DNA of 64,000 bases, taken from NCBI GenBank assembly GCA_905221605.1, contig CAJNDS010000230.1:124001-188000 (forward strand), written 5' to 3'. Position numbers and translations under genes: made by a program. Every line of letters starts with the position of its first letter. The stretch's first letter is position 1. This DNA is from Symbiodinium natans. Taxonomy: Eukaryota > Sar > Dinophyceae > Suessiales > Symbiodiniaceae. The notes under the pieces are model-generated. The model worked only from the letters and a program-made list of their open reading frames with translations. It was not told the origin of the DNA and ran no database searches. Positions 44,672 to 55,689 of the stretch are shown piece after piece.

Positions 44672-45907
44672 ATGCAACATTGTCGGAGCAAGCCACCCGC
44701 AAGGGTGTGCAGAGCAGTTCCTCTGCTGCGACCTCTCCGAGGGCCGCTGCTCAGTTCATTACCAAGGAAGAAGAGTCAAGGGCCTCGCCCAGCACACCCA
44801 AAGGTAGAAGCCAAGAGGGCCAAGCTGGAGAACGTCCAGGCGGAGGCTGGCGACCTCGGTGCCGAAGATACCGACATGGTAGAAATGGTGGTCGAGGTGG
44901 ACACCAGCGAGGCCGAAGAGGAAAGCTTCACCACTCCCCCAGGCTCAGTGCCATGTATCTCGTGCCAAAAGGTGATTCTCCCTGGCCAAAGGTTCTGTAT
45001 GGAGTGTGGCACGAACCAGACAGGTCGTGACACCAAGATGGATCGCCAGGCGATGGAGAACCTCAGCATCCGTCGAGCGGCATTGGCGGCACTGTCCCTT
45101 CCTGCGGATCGAGAGCACTCACTTTTGACAGAGATCCGGAAGGTGGCGGAGGAGCACTCCAAGTCTCGAGGTTCCTTATCCCTCGAGGCAGCCGTCATTC
45201 GTGACGCGAAGGATCAGCTTACCAGGGCCAGGAAGCTCAAGCACGGCTCGGTCGCAGAGAGGTTCGATCAGGATGCCCGCTTCCAGTCGAGAATGGTCCA
45301 GGCTGGCAAGACCCTCGACGACATGCTCCGCGTCGACTGCCTGGCCAAAGCGTTCCTCCCCGATCCAGGACGCACTGAAGAGCAGCGCTTGCTCAAGGCC
45401 GGAAGCAACTACCTTCGAGGTGGCAGGCCCGGCAGTGTTCCTGGTAAGCTCGTTTACTACGCCGATTTGTCGGTTGAGGAGCTCCGGGGAGTTAGGCTGG
45501 TCGACGACCTTGCTGTGCATGCAGTTGGCCTGTGCTACATGGGAGCATTCATGGGCTACCACGCATATGCAGAGATCGCCCTTCGCCAGAAGTTTGCGAA
45601 GACAATCTTCACTTTTGGTGGTCAGTCGGAGCTGCAAGGCAGCAAGACGGACGAAATTGTGGCGGAGCTCCAGGACCTGGTCAATGAAAATCATGCAGCT
45701 GCACGTCGGCAAGCCGATCGCACCCAGTGGTACGCCGACCAAAATCGGGCCCTGGCGACAAGCCATGCGGCAGCAGCCAAGCGTGAGGCGACTCCCCCGT
45801 GGAGGTGGCAGCAAGACCAGGACGACTGGGGCAGCAGCTGGTGGTGGTCTGAGGGATGGAGTAGTTCATCCTGGAGCCGTGGCTGGCAGTGGCAAAGCCG
45901 CCGCTGA
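44672..45907 (+). CDS. Gag-like ORF of the LTR element: zinc-ribbon protein with Trp-rich tail
   Basis: 411 residues from the first ATG in the frame (44672) to the TGA at 45905-45907; the frame is open from 44561, so a trans-spliced or non-ATG start up to 37 codons earlier is possible. N-terminal third is basic then acidic. A four-cysteine zinc ribbon, C-x2-C-x10-C-x2-C, lies at residues 95-112 (CISC..FCMECG; bases 44954-45007). This is not the CX2CX4HX4C knuckle of most Gag proteins. The middle is helical and charged (residues about 120-340), and the C-terminus alternates Trp, Ser, Gln and Arg (SSWWWSEGWSSSSWSRGWQW), plausibly RNA-binding. Role inferred: particle/RNA-binding protein for the element. 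It could instead be a cellular gene captured between LTRs. Confidence 0.75.
   Translation: MQHCRSKPPARVCRAVPLLRPLRGPLLSSLPRKKSQGPRPAHPKVEAKRAKLENVQAEAGDLGAEDTDMVEMVVEVDTSEAEEESFTTPPGSVPCISCQKVILPGQRFCMECGTNQTGRDTKMDRQAMENLSIRRAALAALSLPADREHSLLTEIRKVAEEHSKSRGSLSLEAAVIRDAKDQLTRARKLKHGSVAERFDQDARFQSRMVQAGKTLDDMLRVDCLAKAFLPDPGRTEEQRLLKAGSNYLRGGRPGSVPGKLVYYADLSVEELRGVRLVDDLAVHAVGLCYMGAFMGYHAYAEIALRQKFAKTIFTFGGQSELQGSKTDEIVAELQDLVNENHAAARRQADRTQWYADQNRALATSHAAAAKREATPPWRWQQDQDDWGSSWWWSEGWSSSSWSRGWQWQSRR
44689..44707 (+). repeat. 19-bp hairpin motif, copy 1 (near the 5' end of the element)
   Basis: CAAGCCACCCGCAAGGGTG, containing the stem-loop CACCC-GCAA-GGGTG (GNRA tetraloop). An identical copy lies at 45990-46008. 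Here it is inside the ORF's beginning, just after the probable leader. Confidence 0.7.
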
Positions 45908-45989
45908 AGCCAGTAGGTATCACAGTGCACTCTTTCTTTCTTTTGAGCAGGTTTCCCCGAAGTCGTGAGCTGAACTATCGTGGACAACA

Positions 45990-46008
45990 CAAGCCACCCG
46001 CAAGGGTG
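45990..46008 (+). repeat. 19-bp hairpin motif, copy 2 (near the 3' end of the element)
   Basis: Identical to 44689-44707, located 82 bases after the stop codon and about 50 before the 3' LTR. Identity at both ends of the internal region suggests a function in the RNA rather than in the protein. Confidence 0.7.
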
Positions 46009-46047
46009 AGCCGCAATCTCTGTCCACCTTAGTGCTCGGCTGCACAC

Positions 46048-46058
46048 GGTGAGGGGGG
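46048..46058 (+). other. Polypurine-tract-like sequence before the 3' LTR
   Basis: GGTGAGGGGGG ends exactly where the 3' LTR (TGTAGA) starts, the position where reverse transcription of LTR elements primes plus-strand synthesis. Confidence 0.65.
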
Positions 46059-46190
46059 TGTAGATTTGTACCTGCATTTTGGCATTGTTCTAAATGCACA
46101 TAATACCTGCTTTGATTGGCTCAAGTTCGCGATAAAAAGGAGACACTTAACGGTATTTCTTTCTGTCCGTGTGCTGACCTGATAACTTTA
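46059..46190 (+). repeat. 3' LTR (132 bp)
   Basis: Differs from the 5' LTR by C>T and G>A substitutions near its start and by loss of CG in GAGCGACAC. Followed directly by the target duplication AGCTT. Confidence 0.85.
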
Positions 46191-46195
46191 AGCTT
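46191..46195. repeat. 5-bp target-site duplication, right copy (AGCTT)
   Basis: Matches 44435-44439 exactly; together they fix both outer boundaries of the element. Confidence 0.85.
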
Positions 46196-48785
46196 CACGC
46201 ATACTGCCGGTAAAAGCAACAGTTGCAACAAGGACCCGGCAGGGCAGGCACAATTGTTTTGAGCAAAAAATGCGAAAGGCAAGTCCAGCAAACGATGGTC
46301 TCTGCAGATAAGCTGTTGATTTTGTGCGATTCGTTTATAATATTTGCATGTTTTGGTCTGAGCCCCTAAGCTTGATTACAGCTGAACCCAAGCCGAGGTC
46401 CCCCAAATCCGAGTACTCCATGACCTTAACAGCGGGTCAGTGAGTTGAAGTTGACTGGCTGGTGCCGCATCCAAGCGCGTTTGAACCATGTTTGGGTTTG
46501 GCATTCTTGCACTAGTCCACTGGGTATCCTGGGGCGTGGGGTGGGTTGGGCATAAGATCATAAAGCATCTTTTGCCGTTCGCTTGCCATCAGATCGATGC
46601 TATAGAGTCTATAGAGTGGCATTTGGGCTTTTGGACTGCAGGACACTTGCGCGAGATGCGTTTAGAGCTGTAGTTCGTGCAATCCAATACAAGTACTGCC
46701 AGACTTCCAAGAATCTTAGTTTTGCACGAGCCTAAAAGAACCCACTGCGCCCCCCCACATCTCCTGCAAGCGCATGCAGGCAGAGGCCATAGCGCTGCAA
46801 GAAGAGCGACCAAGCAGGAATGCATGTTAGCACGGAACTTTCACGTGCAGGGTGTCGCTGAGCATGTACAGATTGCTCGCCTTGCACGCTGACACTTGTC
46901 CCGCTGCGTCCCCCTGCTAGAGAAAAATGGAGAACCTGCACAATCCTAGACATGCATGCAAATTTTGCGTGTCGTAGACGCGCTGTCTCATCGGCATGAT
47001 GAGGGTTGTGTTGTCTTCAGAGGGAATGGAGCTGAAGCAAAGGGCTAATTGCTTGTGCGATGTGCACCAGAATGTTAACCCGCCATGCGCCGAGTCGCTG
47101 CATACGGCCTTGCAGTGTCAGCGCCACGCCAGCGACACCGTACGGTCCCAGTGGCTGGCAGCGTTGAAGACTTGCACAGGAGAGGTACTGCCGACCAGGT
47201 GGAGGATCGCTTGTTGCTGGGTAAAGCGTGGCTAGGTCCAGGTAGCAGAGACCCGTCACATCCAACTTTGGGGGTGCAAATTCCATAGGCCTTTGAAAGC
47301 ATGTAGATAGATTTTTCAGGTTGTGTTACTGGCTCATGATTTCGGAGCAGGCCAATGAAGACAGGACAAGAGTAAGCAGTGAACGCTTCCACGTCCTTGG
47401 ACACCGGCTAAAACTTGACGAGCTTCAATTAGTGCGATGATGTCAGCGAAGGTGCAGCGGCAAATGCAAAGGGCCAGGGGTAATCGCGACGTTAGGAAGA
47501 CGGCTTTGGTTGGGCCCCCGACGGACATGCAATGTGGAATCGCAGAGATGCGTGTGGAGAACGCAGTTGGAGGTACTCGTACATGCTCTCGTTCGGCTGG
47601 CATTGACGACCTGTATAGCGGAGACATTTGTGCCCGACATGCCGGTATGGTCGAATGAGGACCAGAGTGAGGTGGTCACGGCAGTTTAGTTGGCTTTTGT
47701 TTTGTTGTTGGGATCGTGACGCTCATTGCAACTTGGTGGAAGTGCTGCAGATACAGACAGCAAAGTGTTGACACCTTCGTTTTACCTTCCAAGCCCGGCT
47801 ACAGCGATTGATGAGCCGTGCTCGCAATGACTTTCTGAGCACTGTTGTTGCTCGAGCTAAGGCAACACATGACATGTGTACCCATTCGCACCCGCAGCAG
47901 ACACACAAAAGGAAGAATCCCTGACCCAAAGCACCCATCTCACAGGTAATTATGCCAAGCTGAAGTTAGACCTGAAGCCCTCCAACACCTAGCCAATTTT
48001 TCCCCTGCCTATGCACCTTGACTGGCCAGCAGCAGGTAAAACTCGAAGGCATAGGTCTCCAGCCAGCACTGCACTTCTAGCCCCAGACCCTACCGATGCA
48101 GATTGGGCAGCCTGTCCAATCCAGCGAGCATGTCGCTCCAGAACAGCTGGCCGCACCTTGGCACCCGGCCCAGTGCAAGCTGCAAGAGCGTAAGAATCGA
48201 AGGCAGCATCTCTAAGCCTGCCACTACCTTAGGCCTGAATCCTATGCTACCTAGTACGAGTTAGGAGAACACCTCGCTACACATTGCAATTCCGTTGCAA
48301 TTTGCACCGGGGGTGTACAAGCACTGTGCCTTTTTACCAGTAGGCCCTTGAATAGAATGAGTTTGAAGAACCTGCGGTGAAAGAGCTAGTTTCTTTTCGT
48401 AACACCATAGCTCATGGTGGCCATGTCTCGAGTTTGAGGTGACTGCTTGACAGATTTCCCGGCCAAAACCCAATATAGAGTCAAAGTGAGCGGGTTAATG
48501 GGAGGTTTATGGACTTGGCCACCTCCGAAGCCAGTGTTTACACACAGGGAGGTGTTCTTAAGCAACTTCCACGCCCATCAACGACTTACGAGTGCATGTT
48601 CACTATGTACAAGACAGATGGCTAACAATACGGGTTGTGGCCAGCGAGACTAGCGCAAACAGACACAAGCTGTTGATTTTCGTCGGCTTTTTGTGCAGGG
48701 TGTTGGGAGCCAGTCTTCGTCAATGATCTTGCGCTTATAAACCCTGCAAGTCGTCCAGAAGCATTTCATGTACAGAAAACCACGT
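46196..48785. other. Region without a recognised gene
   Basis: No motif-bearing ORF on either strand. A few 60-100-codon frames near 47000-47300 and 48010-48190 have exon-like composition but no confident boundaries. Confidence 0.4.
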
Positions 48786-49132
48786 CACGGGGGGGGGGGA
48801 GAGGAGGGGGAGAGGAGGGGGGGAGAGGAGGGGGAGGGAGAGGAGGGAGAGGAGGGGGAGAGGAGGGGGAGAGGGGGGGAGAGGAGGGGGAGGAGGAGGG
48901 GGAGAGAGGAGGGGAGAGGAGGGGGAGAGGAGGGGGGGGAGGGGGAGAGGAGGGGGAGGAGAGGAGGGGGAGAGGGGGGGAGAGAGGGGGGAGGCGAGAC
49001 GAGGAGGGGAAAAGAGGGGGGGGAGAGGAGATGGGGGGGGGAGAGAGGGGGGGGGAGAGGGAGAGGGGGGCGAAGGGGAGAGGGGAGGGGAGGGGGGGGA
49101 GGGGGGGCAGGGGGGGCAGGGGGGGGGGGGAA
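48786..49132. repeat. 350-bp purine tract (GGGGGAGAGGA)n
   Basis: Nearly pure purine on the plus strand, ending in poly-G. It is the opposite strand bias to the 24427-25195 tract. Not coding. Confidence 0.92.
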
Positions 49133-51465
49133 GGCCCAACAAAAACAAATCAAAAAAGGGCATTCTTGTTTATGAGCCGCCAACATTGTTTTTGCTACTC
49201 TTGCCTCAGCCCTAGCTCTACATATATCCCTTACTATCTCCTCGACTCATCTGCACACCTATTCTGCTTCTTATGTAAATCATTAAATATATTGATCACA
49301 GATAATACTCGTCTGCACAAATCTCAGAAACGCATGCAACGTGGTTAGATGATGGCTTATAACATTTTTTTCGTGAATCTAGACCTCTGGTTAAGTGTTT
49401 TGCGGGTTATTAGTTTACTATTCTGTGTAATCAAACGCTTTCCATACAATTCTGCATACCAAAAGCAAATATTTTATGGGTTGAGGAACTACGAATTGCT
49501 ATGTTAAGTTTCCATGAGCACCAACACGAAAAAGGTGGCGGCCAGCAGATAAGATTACAAAGCATGCTATGTGCATATATGTGTATAGAGTATGTGTTTG
49601 TAGTGTTATTCTTATTGTTCGTGCTTTTGGTGGCATGTGCAAGATTAGTAGGCTAGTGCTCACATGATTAATGTAGTCTTATGATAAGCAGTGTTGGCAT
49701 TTTCGTAGCGTCAGTGGCCTTGCCTCTCTTCGTTTACTTTAGCTAGTACGCTAGGAATTTCTCCTTATGATTTCCAAACGTTTGGGCCTAGCATTCCCAA
49801 CATATCAATTCCTACACTCCTGTGCTCATAGATATTTGGGGGGGGGGGGGGGGGGTCCGGCCCCACCTTCAAATTTCCAGAAGTTTTCGGACCCATTTAT
49901 CTATATTCCACAGCCTATACACTTTAGGACTTAAGGTGATGTTATACCACATTCCACAATTCCAAGTTCTGAGGCCCGACGTTCCATAGTGCAAGATTCC
50001 AAGCTGTATACTGTATGGAGCCAAGGGTCATACTCTGGGACCGGCATTCCATAGTCCAAGATTCCACTATTTCGTAGGGCTTTTTTCCTATGACAACGCA
50101 AACAAAAATGTAGTTGAAGATTTTAAGTATACGCTATATGAGTACATCTACTTCTCTATCTCGGTGACTGCCTGTATACGGGACTACACGAGACTACCTA
50201 GATAAGGGGCCAGCACAAACGGGAATACTGTGAACAAAGGTTGTTATTTCTGGAATTCCGGGGGCTAGGGATTGGAGATTTCTCTATCTCAAACTTGTAC
50301 TTCCTTGTACTCTAGGATTGTCCTTAAACCAGTACTCCCAACGTTTTAGCAAGACTAGTACTGGTAGTGCTAGTGCTCTCACCATTGGTTTTAGCGTTTC
50401 GATAGGTATTAGTAGCATTATTCGTAGCATTGGTGCCGTTGATATTCTTCCTGTAGGGCCCAACATCCGACCTTTAAAGCACCACATTCACACCTCCAAT
50501 GTTGGAGCCCACCATGCCACTTCCAAAATTCCATATTCCGTAGCACCAAAAAAACATCTATGGGTATAGTGGATGCTTCATATTGCGGGCTTCTCCACAT
50601 CTCTTCCCTTTAGGTCTGTCAACTACATTTTTTGGAGTGCTCCCTCATGGCCCCTCTATATATGCATATATATATATATATGCATGTAGCCCATAGTCTA
50701 AATTTTGTACAAGGGTGGTAGAGGGGCCAGGACGTGGGGGGAGGGTGCCTGGTGGGAGGAAGCTGGAGGAGGGGGTTGGGGGGCGGCAAAAAATTGTTTG
50801 TCGATTTTTTTTCAGAGGGCAGGTATTGTCAGCGTCCTACATGGGTGAATGGCGAGGTTTGGGCCTCCATTCTTTTTAGAGGCTCTTCTGCAGTTTTTCC
50901 TTTAAAGATTCTGCACAGGCAGCTTTAGCTTGTTATATGAAGTCATGAAGCACAAGAAACAGTCGAAAATCGAGGGCCCCCATAACGTTGTGTACTCTTA
51001 ATGTAAGGGTGGCCTGGGAGTTGGAACTTGCCAAACAAAGACAGTCCGAAGACACCTAAAATGCTCGAACATGTTCGAGCTGTGTGCGGTTTAGCTTGAT
51101 TAGGCCCGATTAGACTTGAGGCCGGGATCAATGCGGGCCCTCCAGCGGGCCCAGTGCCGAGAGCAGCGAAGCCTTGCAACGCGAGGGCAGGCAGAGGGAG
51201 AGGGCATACGTGGGCATACGATAGCTGGGGATTGTGAATTTCACGTTGCAGGACTGTGAAAGATTTAAGGCTTAAGCCTCGGAGCAGAAGCATCTCTCCT
51301 TGGACGCCGGTGCACTTGTTGAGCTTAACGAAGGCTGATTTGTGGTGTTTGTTGAAAACGGTTCAAGAGAAACCCATGAAGTTTGGCCGATGTGGGAAGC
51401 TGTTGACCTTGAAGCTGTTGACCTTGCACAAGGCCCATGCTTGTTCATTCTTCTGCGTGTGATGC
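49133..51465. other. AT-rich region without a recognised gene
   Basis: 49190-50700 is more A+T-rich than most of the window, with a 19-G run at about 49838-49856 and an (AT)n stretch at 50658-50682. No convincing ORF. 51410-51430 has a short duplication (GTTGACCTTGAAGCTGTTGACC). Confidence 0.45.
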
Positions 51466-51720
51466 GTGCAAAGGACGCAAGCAAAGCCATCGTCACACTC
51501 CTCAAGTTCCGAATCGGGCAGCAGCAGTGCGGAAGACGAGGAGGAAGAGGAGGAGAGGGAATTGCATGGTCAACTATGGGTCGACATGAACAAACTTGTC
51601 GAGCCAGGGTCGTGGCACCCCGTTTGTTCTCAACTGGCTGTGACATGGCACGGGACATTGATTGTACTGTCGAATCTGTTGCATGTGCCAAACCGATGCC
51701 CAACGGCAGCTGCCCACTGA
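51466..51720 (+). CDS. Putative exon: acidic Ser/Glu-rich segment plus unknown domain
   Basis: Reads PSSHSSSSESGSSSAEDEEE, then EERELHGQLWVDMNKLVEPG and SWHPVCSQLAVTWHGTLIVL, ending at a TGA (51718-51720). The Ser/acidic run looks like a casein-kinase-2-type disordered linker; the following part is unrecognised. Boundaries are uncertain, and an upstream exon would be required because the frame has no clear initiator. Confidence 0.35.
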   Translation: MQRTQAKPSSHSSSSESGSSSAEDEEEEEERELHGQLWVDMNKLVEPGSWHPVCSQLAVTWHGTLIVLSNLLHVPNRCPTAAAH

Positions 51721-52149
51721 GAGCATACTTTGCATAAGCGACTGCATATAGTGCGTTACAAGGCCTCTTTATCTGTGGTCGCTTTGCTAAGATCACTGTT
51801 GCAGAGGGTATATAGTGGGAACAGCAGATACCGTGTGGTCTGATCCCTGATCCGAACTTGGCGTAAAACTGAAAGAAGGGCCTTTGACGGCCTTTGCTGA
51901 CCTTAGCCCGACCTTTGCAACGAGTCACATACAGAGTCGCAAATACAGATGCGTGTATTTACAGTAGAATCAGTAGAAGGGCTGGACGAACGTTACCACA
52001 CTGCAGTGTCTGGAAGACCCAGTCACGCCTCCACAGACATTTCGTTAGGCTTTTCCACAGAACCAAAAACCTGATAGGATCCACGAACCCGAATGCAGAA
52101 AGCAGTCACCTATAACGTAAATATTACGCAATATAAACGAAACGTCCGT

Positions 52150-52770
52150 GGCGGGCGGACGGACCACCACCACAGACGACCACCACGGACGACCACCACG
52201 AGGACCACCATCACGGGACCACACCATGGGACCACCATCACGGGACCACACCATGGGACCACCACCACGGGACCACCAGGGACCACCACCACGGACCACC
52301 ACCACGGGACCACCACCACAAAACCACCACCATGGAACCACCATCACGAAACCACCACCACGGGACCACCACCACCACGACGGGACCACCACCACCACGG
52401 GACCACCACCACGGACCACCACCACAGGACCATCAGCACGGAACCACCACCACGGGACCACACCATGGGACCAATACTACGGGACCGGGACCACCACCAC
52501 GGCACCACCTCCATGGCACAACACCACGGGACCACCACAGAGACCATTACGAGACCACCACCACGGACCACCACGGCACCACTACCACCACAGGACCACC
52601 ACCACCACGGGACCACCACGGGACCACCACCACCACCACAGGACCACCACCGCGGACCCCCACCACGGGACCACACCACGGGACCACCACCACGGGACCA
52701 CCACCACGGGACCACCACCACCACCACGGGACTACCACACGGGACCAACCACGGGACCACCACCACAGGA
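52150..52770. repeat. Minisatellite (GGGACCACCACCAC)n
   Basis: About 40 imperfect copies of a 12-15 bp GGGACCACCACCAC unit. All forward frames read Thr/His/Gly-rich; none is a credible gene. Confidence 0.9.
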
Positions 52771-52784
52771 CGCCCCCAGGCGCG

Positions 52785-53580
52785 CATCCTGTGGAGTTCC
52801 CCCTTAGCTTGACGGATTCGGACACAGCGGAAGGCCACGTGGAACGCCCCCGCGAATCGTGCCCTGTGGAGTTCCCCCTTAGCTTGACGGATTCGGAACG
52901 CCACGGGGAACGGCACGGCGGCGCGCGTCCTGTGGAGTTCTCCCTTAGCTTGACGGATTCGGAACACCACGGGGAACGCCACGGCGGCGCGCGTCCTGTG
53001 GAGTTCGCCCTTAGCTTGACGGATTCGGAACGCAGCGGAGAACGCCACGGCGGCGCGCGTCCTGTGGAGTTCCCCCTTAGCTTCACGGATTCGGAACGCC
53101 GCGGAACGCCACAGCGGCGCGCGTCCTGTGGAGTTCCCCCTTAGCTTGACGGATTCGGAACGCCGCGCAACGCCACGTGGAACGCCGCGGCGGCACGCGT
53201 CCTGTGAAGTTCCACCTTAGCTTGACGGATTCGGCACGCCGCGGAACGCCACGGCGGCGCGCGTCCTGTGGAGTTCCCCCTTAGCTTCACGGATTCGGAA
53301 CGCCGCGGAACGCCACAGCGGGGCGCGTCGGAACGCTACGGCGGCGCATGCCCTGTGGAGTTCCCCCTTAGCTTGACAGATTCGGAATGCCGCGGCACGC
53401 CACAATTCGGAACGCCGCGCAACGCCACGGCGGCACGCGTCCTGCGGAGTTCCCCCTTAGCTTGACGGATTCGGAACGCCGCGGAACGCCACAGCGGCGC
53501 GCGTCCTGTGGACTTCCCCCTTAGCTTGACAGATTCGGAACGCCACGTCGGCGCGCGTCCTGTGGAGTCCCCCCTGAACA
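52785..53580. repeat. Tandem array of about 64 bp, 11 copies
   Basis: Eleven copies of a unit containing GTCCTGTGGAGTTCCCCCTT, AGCTTGACGGATTCGGAACG and CCACGGCGGCGCGC. Units are 60-90 bp and largely stop-free on both strands (plus PVEFPLSLTDSERHG; minus FRIRQAKGELHRTRAAV). It directly abuts the ACCACC array. Confidence 0.9.
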
Positions 53581-53584
53581 GCAC

Positions 53585-54233
53585 GCGTTATGCCACTCGC
53601 GAACGCTTGCGGACGCTTGCGAACGCTTGCGGATGCTTTGCGGACACAGCGCAACGACGTTTGGTAACCTCCCAACCAACTTTAAACCGGGAACCCTTCT
53701 GTGGAGCATTCGGGAAAAACTGAAGCTGTCATTGCCTATGATCCGAATGCAGGACAGCCAAGCTGAGCGAGAGGCCAGACACAGCAGAATCTACCTGCCA
53801 GTTCACGGGGGCAGGCTGCAGCAGATGCATATGGCAGAAAGCCAAGCTTCTTTGCAAGTTGTTTATCCGCCGATTCATTTCGCGTCGCTGACAATACTAA
53901 CATGATGCTGTGATGCTGGGCTCAGAACACTTCTGGGACTGTTCCTACAGAGCCGACAATGAAGAAAGCAGGCAGCAGCCGCTCGAACTGTGGCGGCCAT
54001 GGCCGCTATGCAGAGAGGTCCGTTCACAGAATGCCTGCCTCAAGCAATGCAGCAACGCAAGTCGTTTTTTGAATGGTTTGCAGCCGCAGCATGACTCAGC
54101 AGTTCAGGTGCCGCGCCAAAGCGTCGCGCTGCCCAGCGTCGAGCTGCTCGGGTGCGTGATAAAGGCCACGATCGCGGATGTGCAGTGGGTTTGCACTCAT
54201 GGGATGCAGACTCGTACGGGCTGTGGTCTGCAG
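53585..54233. other. Short repeats then unassigned sequence
   Basis: 53596-53640 has four to five copies of an 11-bp GAACGCTTGCG unit. The rest shows no recognised gene. Confidence 0.5.
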
Positions 54234-54313
54234 GTGGCGCTGGCAAAGCCCAGGACAGTCAGGACACGACTCAGGCTCAACTCAACCAGATGAAGTTTCA
54301 CAAGACCCGGTAG
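54234..54313 (+). CDS. Low-confidence terminal exon
   Basis: After TGCAG the frame reads GAGKAQDSQDTTQAQLNQMK then FHKTR and TAG (54311-54313). It has a polar helical composition but no family was recognised and no partner exon was identified. Confidence 0.2.
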
Positions 54314-55689
54314 TCATATGGGCCGCTGGTGTGGCTTTGGGGCGGTTGCTTGCACCAGCCTTCCTTGCATCCTGTCCAGGCCAAGGAAAATCAGGAAATG
54401 AACGTTCAGCCGGCTGAAAGGAGAGGTTTCAGTGGTATGACTTCGAGCCAGTAAGATGACAGCACGCTTTGCATGTAGCCCATCACAGGTGAGATCGAAG
54501 TTCAAGTAATGACAGGAAGAAGCTGATTGGGGCGCATGGGAAAGTGCATGGCGGTTCATGGAGCGGTCACATATCAGCTCCGTTTCTGCTATGCTGACAT
54601 GCGTTTCATGTCCCTCTACAAAGCATGCACCGTGCACGATGCCCACTGGTCGTCTCTTGGTTTTGCCTCGCTTGTGTCTTTTGTCTGCACGACACGAGCC
54701 ACGAACGCACATCCCTGAACCTTTGCAAGCATTTGTCCGCCTCTGACACTTCTCCAGCCAAAACAGCAGACGCAAATAGATGCAGATCCGAACATGACAC
54801 AACGTAGAATTCCAATACATGTTAAACCTCATAATCAGACCACCGCGACCCTTCCCCCCCGGATCCATTGATTCAATCACCCGGGTTGGTCTCCCTTTTT
54901 GTTTTCAATAGGATCTGTAAGATGTCAACCTTAACCGAAACTAGAAGCCCTGAATCCTGCTGCAGACGTATGGGTTACAGCTGAGGGCAAAGGTGGGCTC
55001 TGGGGCTTAAAACTTCAGACTCGGGGTTAAGGCTCTAGGGCATAAGGCCCGACTTTTGAGGAATCAATTGCTTGCAGTAGCTAAGGGGCAAAGGGCTCTA
55101 GGGCTCAGAACTCGGGGCTCCGGGCCTATAGTTTTAGGGCTGAAGGCCTGGCTGATTGGCAGGTTTCTAGTTCAGCGCTCCAGCCGCTGCAGTCTCTGCT
55201 TTAGTGCAGTCTCTAGTTTAAGCCCCCAGGCCATGCAGTCTATAGGGCTCCAGTTTAGGCTCCCACACATTCTCAGAACTGAAAGCATTGATCGGCAACC
55301 TAAACATAATCATCCGTCGTGGCCGGGTTTCTTAATTCAGAGGGGGGGTTACATTTCAGTTCCGGGAGCGAAATCTGAGACTGGCGTGGAACAAGGTAGA
55401 CCAAAGCAGGTCCGAGGCTTCTTGAACTTGCAAGTCTCTGTTTCTGAACCGGTTCGCTGTCGCGCTACTTAGTGTTTCAGGACGGCTTTCTTCACTGACC
55501 TTTCAATTGTCTATGCTACTCTGTTGTCGCTCAAGGGCTGTTATGATTTCTTTTGCTTCAACAATCAGACCACGCCAGGACGTCTCAATTGCTGCTGGCT
55601 CAAGAATGAAAGCCCGGGAACTTTGGGAAAATTCCACACCCCATGGACTATTTGTCCCAAAAACATCTCGGATGTTGGGTTCTCGTTTA
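54314..55689. other. Region without a recognised gene
   Basis: 54960-55260 is rich in GGGCT/TAGGG words at irregular spacing. No gene recognised on either strand. Confidence 0.4.

Larger units (their letters stand above)
44440..46190 (+). mobile_element. Non-autonomous LTR retroelement (gag-like ORF only)
   Basis: 1751 bp: LTRs at 44440-44573 and 46059-46190, flanked by AGCTT duplications at 44435-44439 and 46191-46195. The LTRs differ at two substitutions and one 2-bp indel, so insertion is recent. A purine-rich tract (GGTGAGGGGGG) abuts the 3' LTR, as expected of a polypurine tract. The 1485-bp interior carries one ORF on the plus strand with a zinc ribbon and no protease, integrase, reverse transcriptase or RNase H. 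This fits the gag-only terminal-repeat elements known as TR-GAG in plants, which depend on enzymes from autonomous relatives. The site after the 5' LTR (GGTTACGCTCAC) is not a standard TGG tRNA primer site, and the LTR ends TG..TA rather than TG..CA. Confidence 0.82.
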
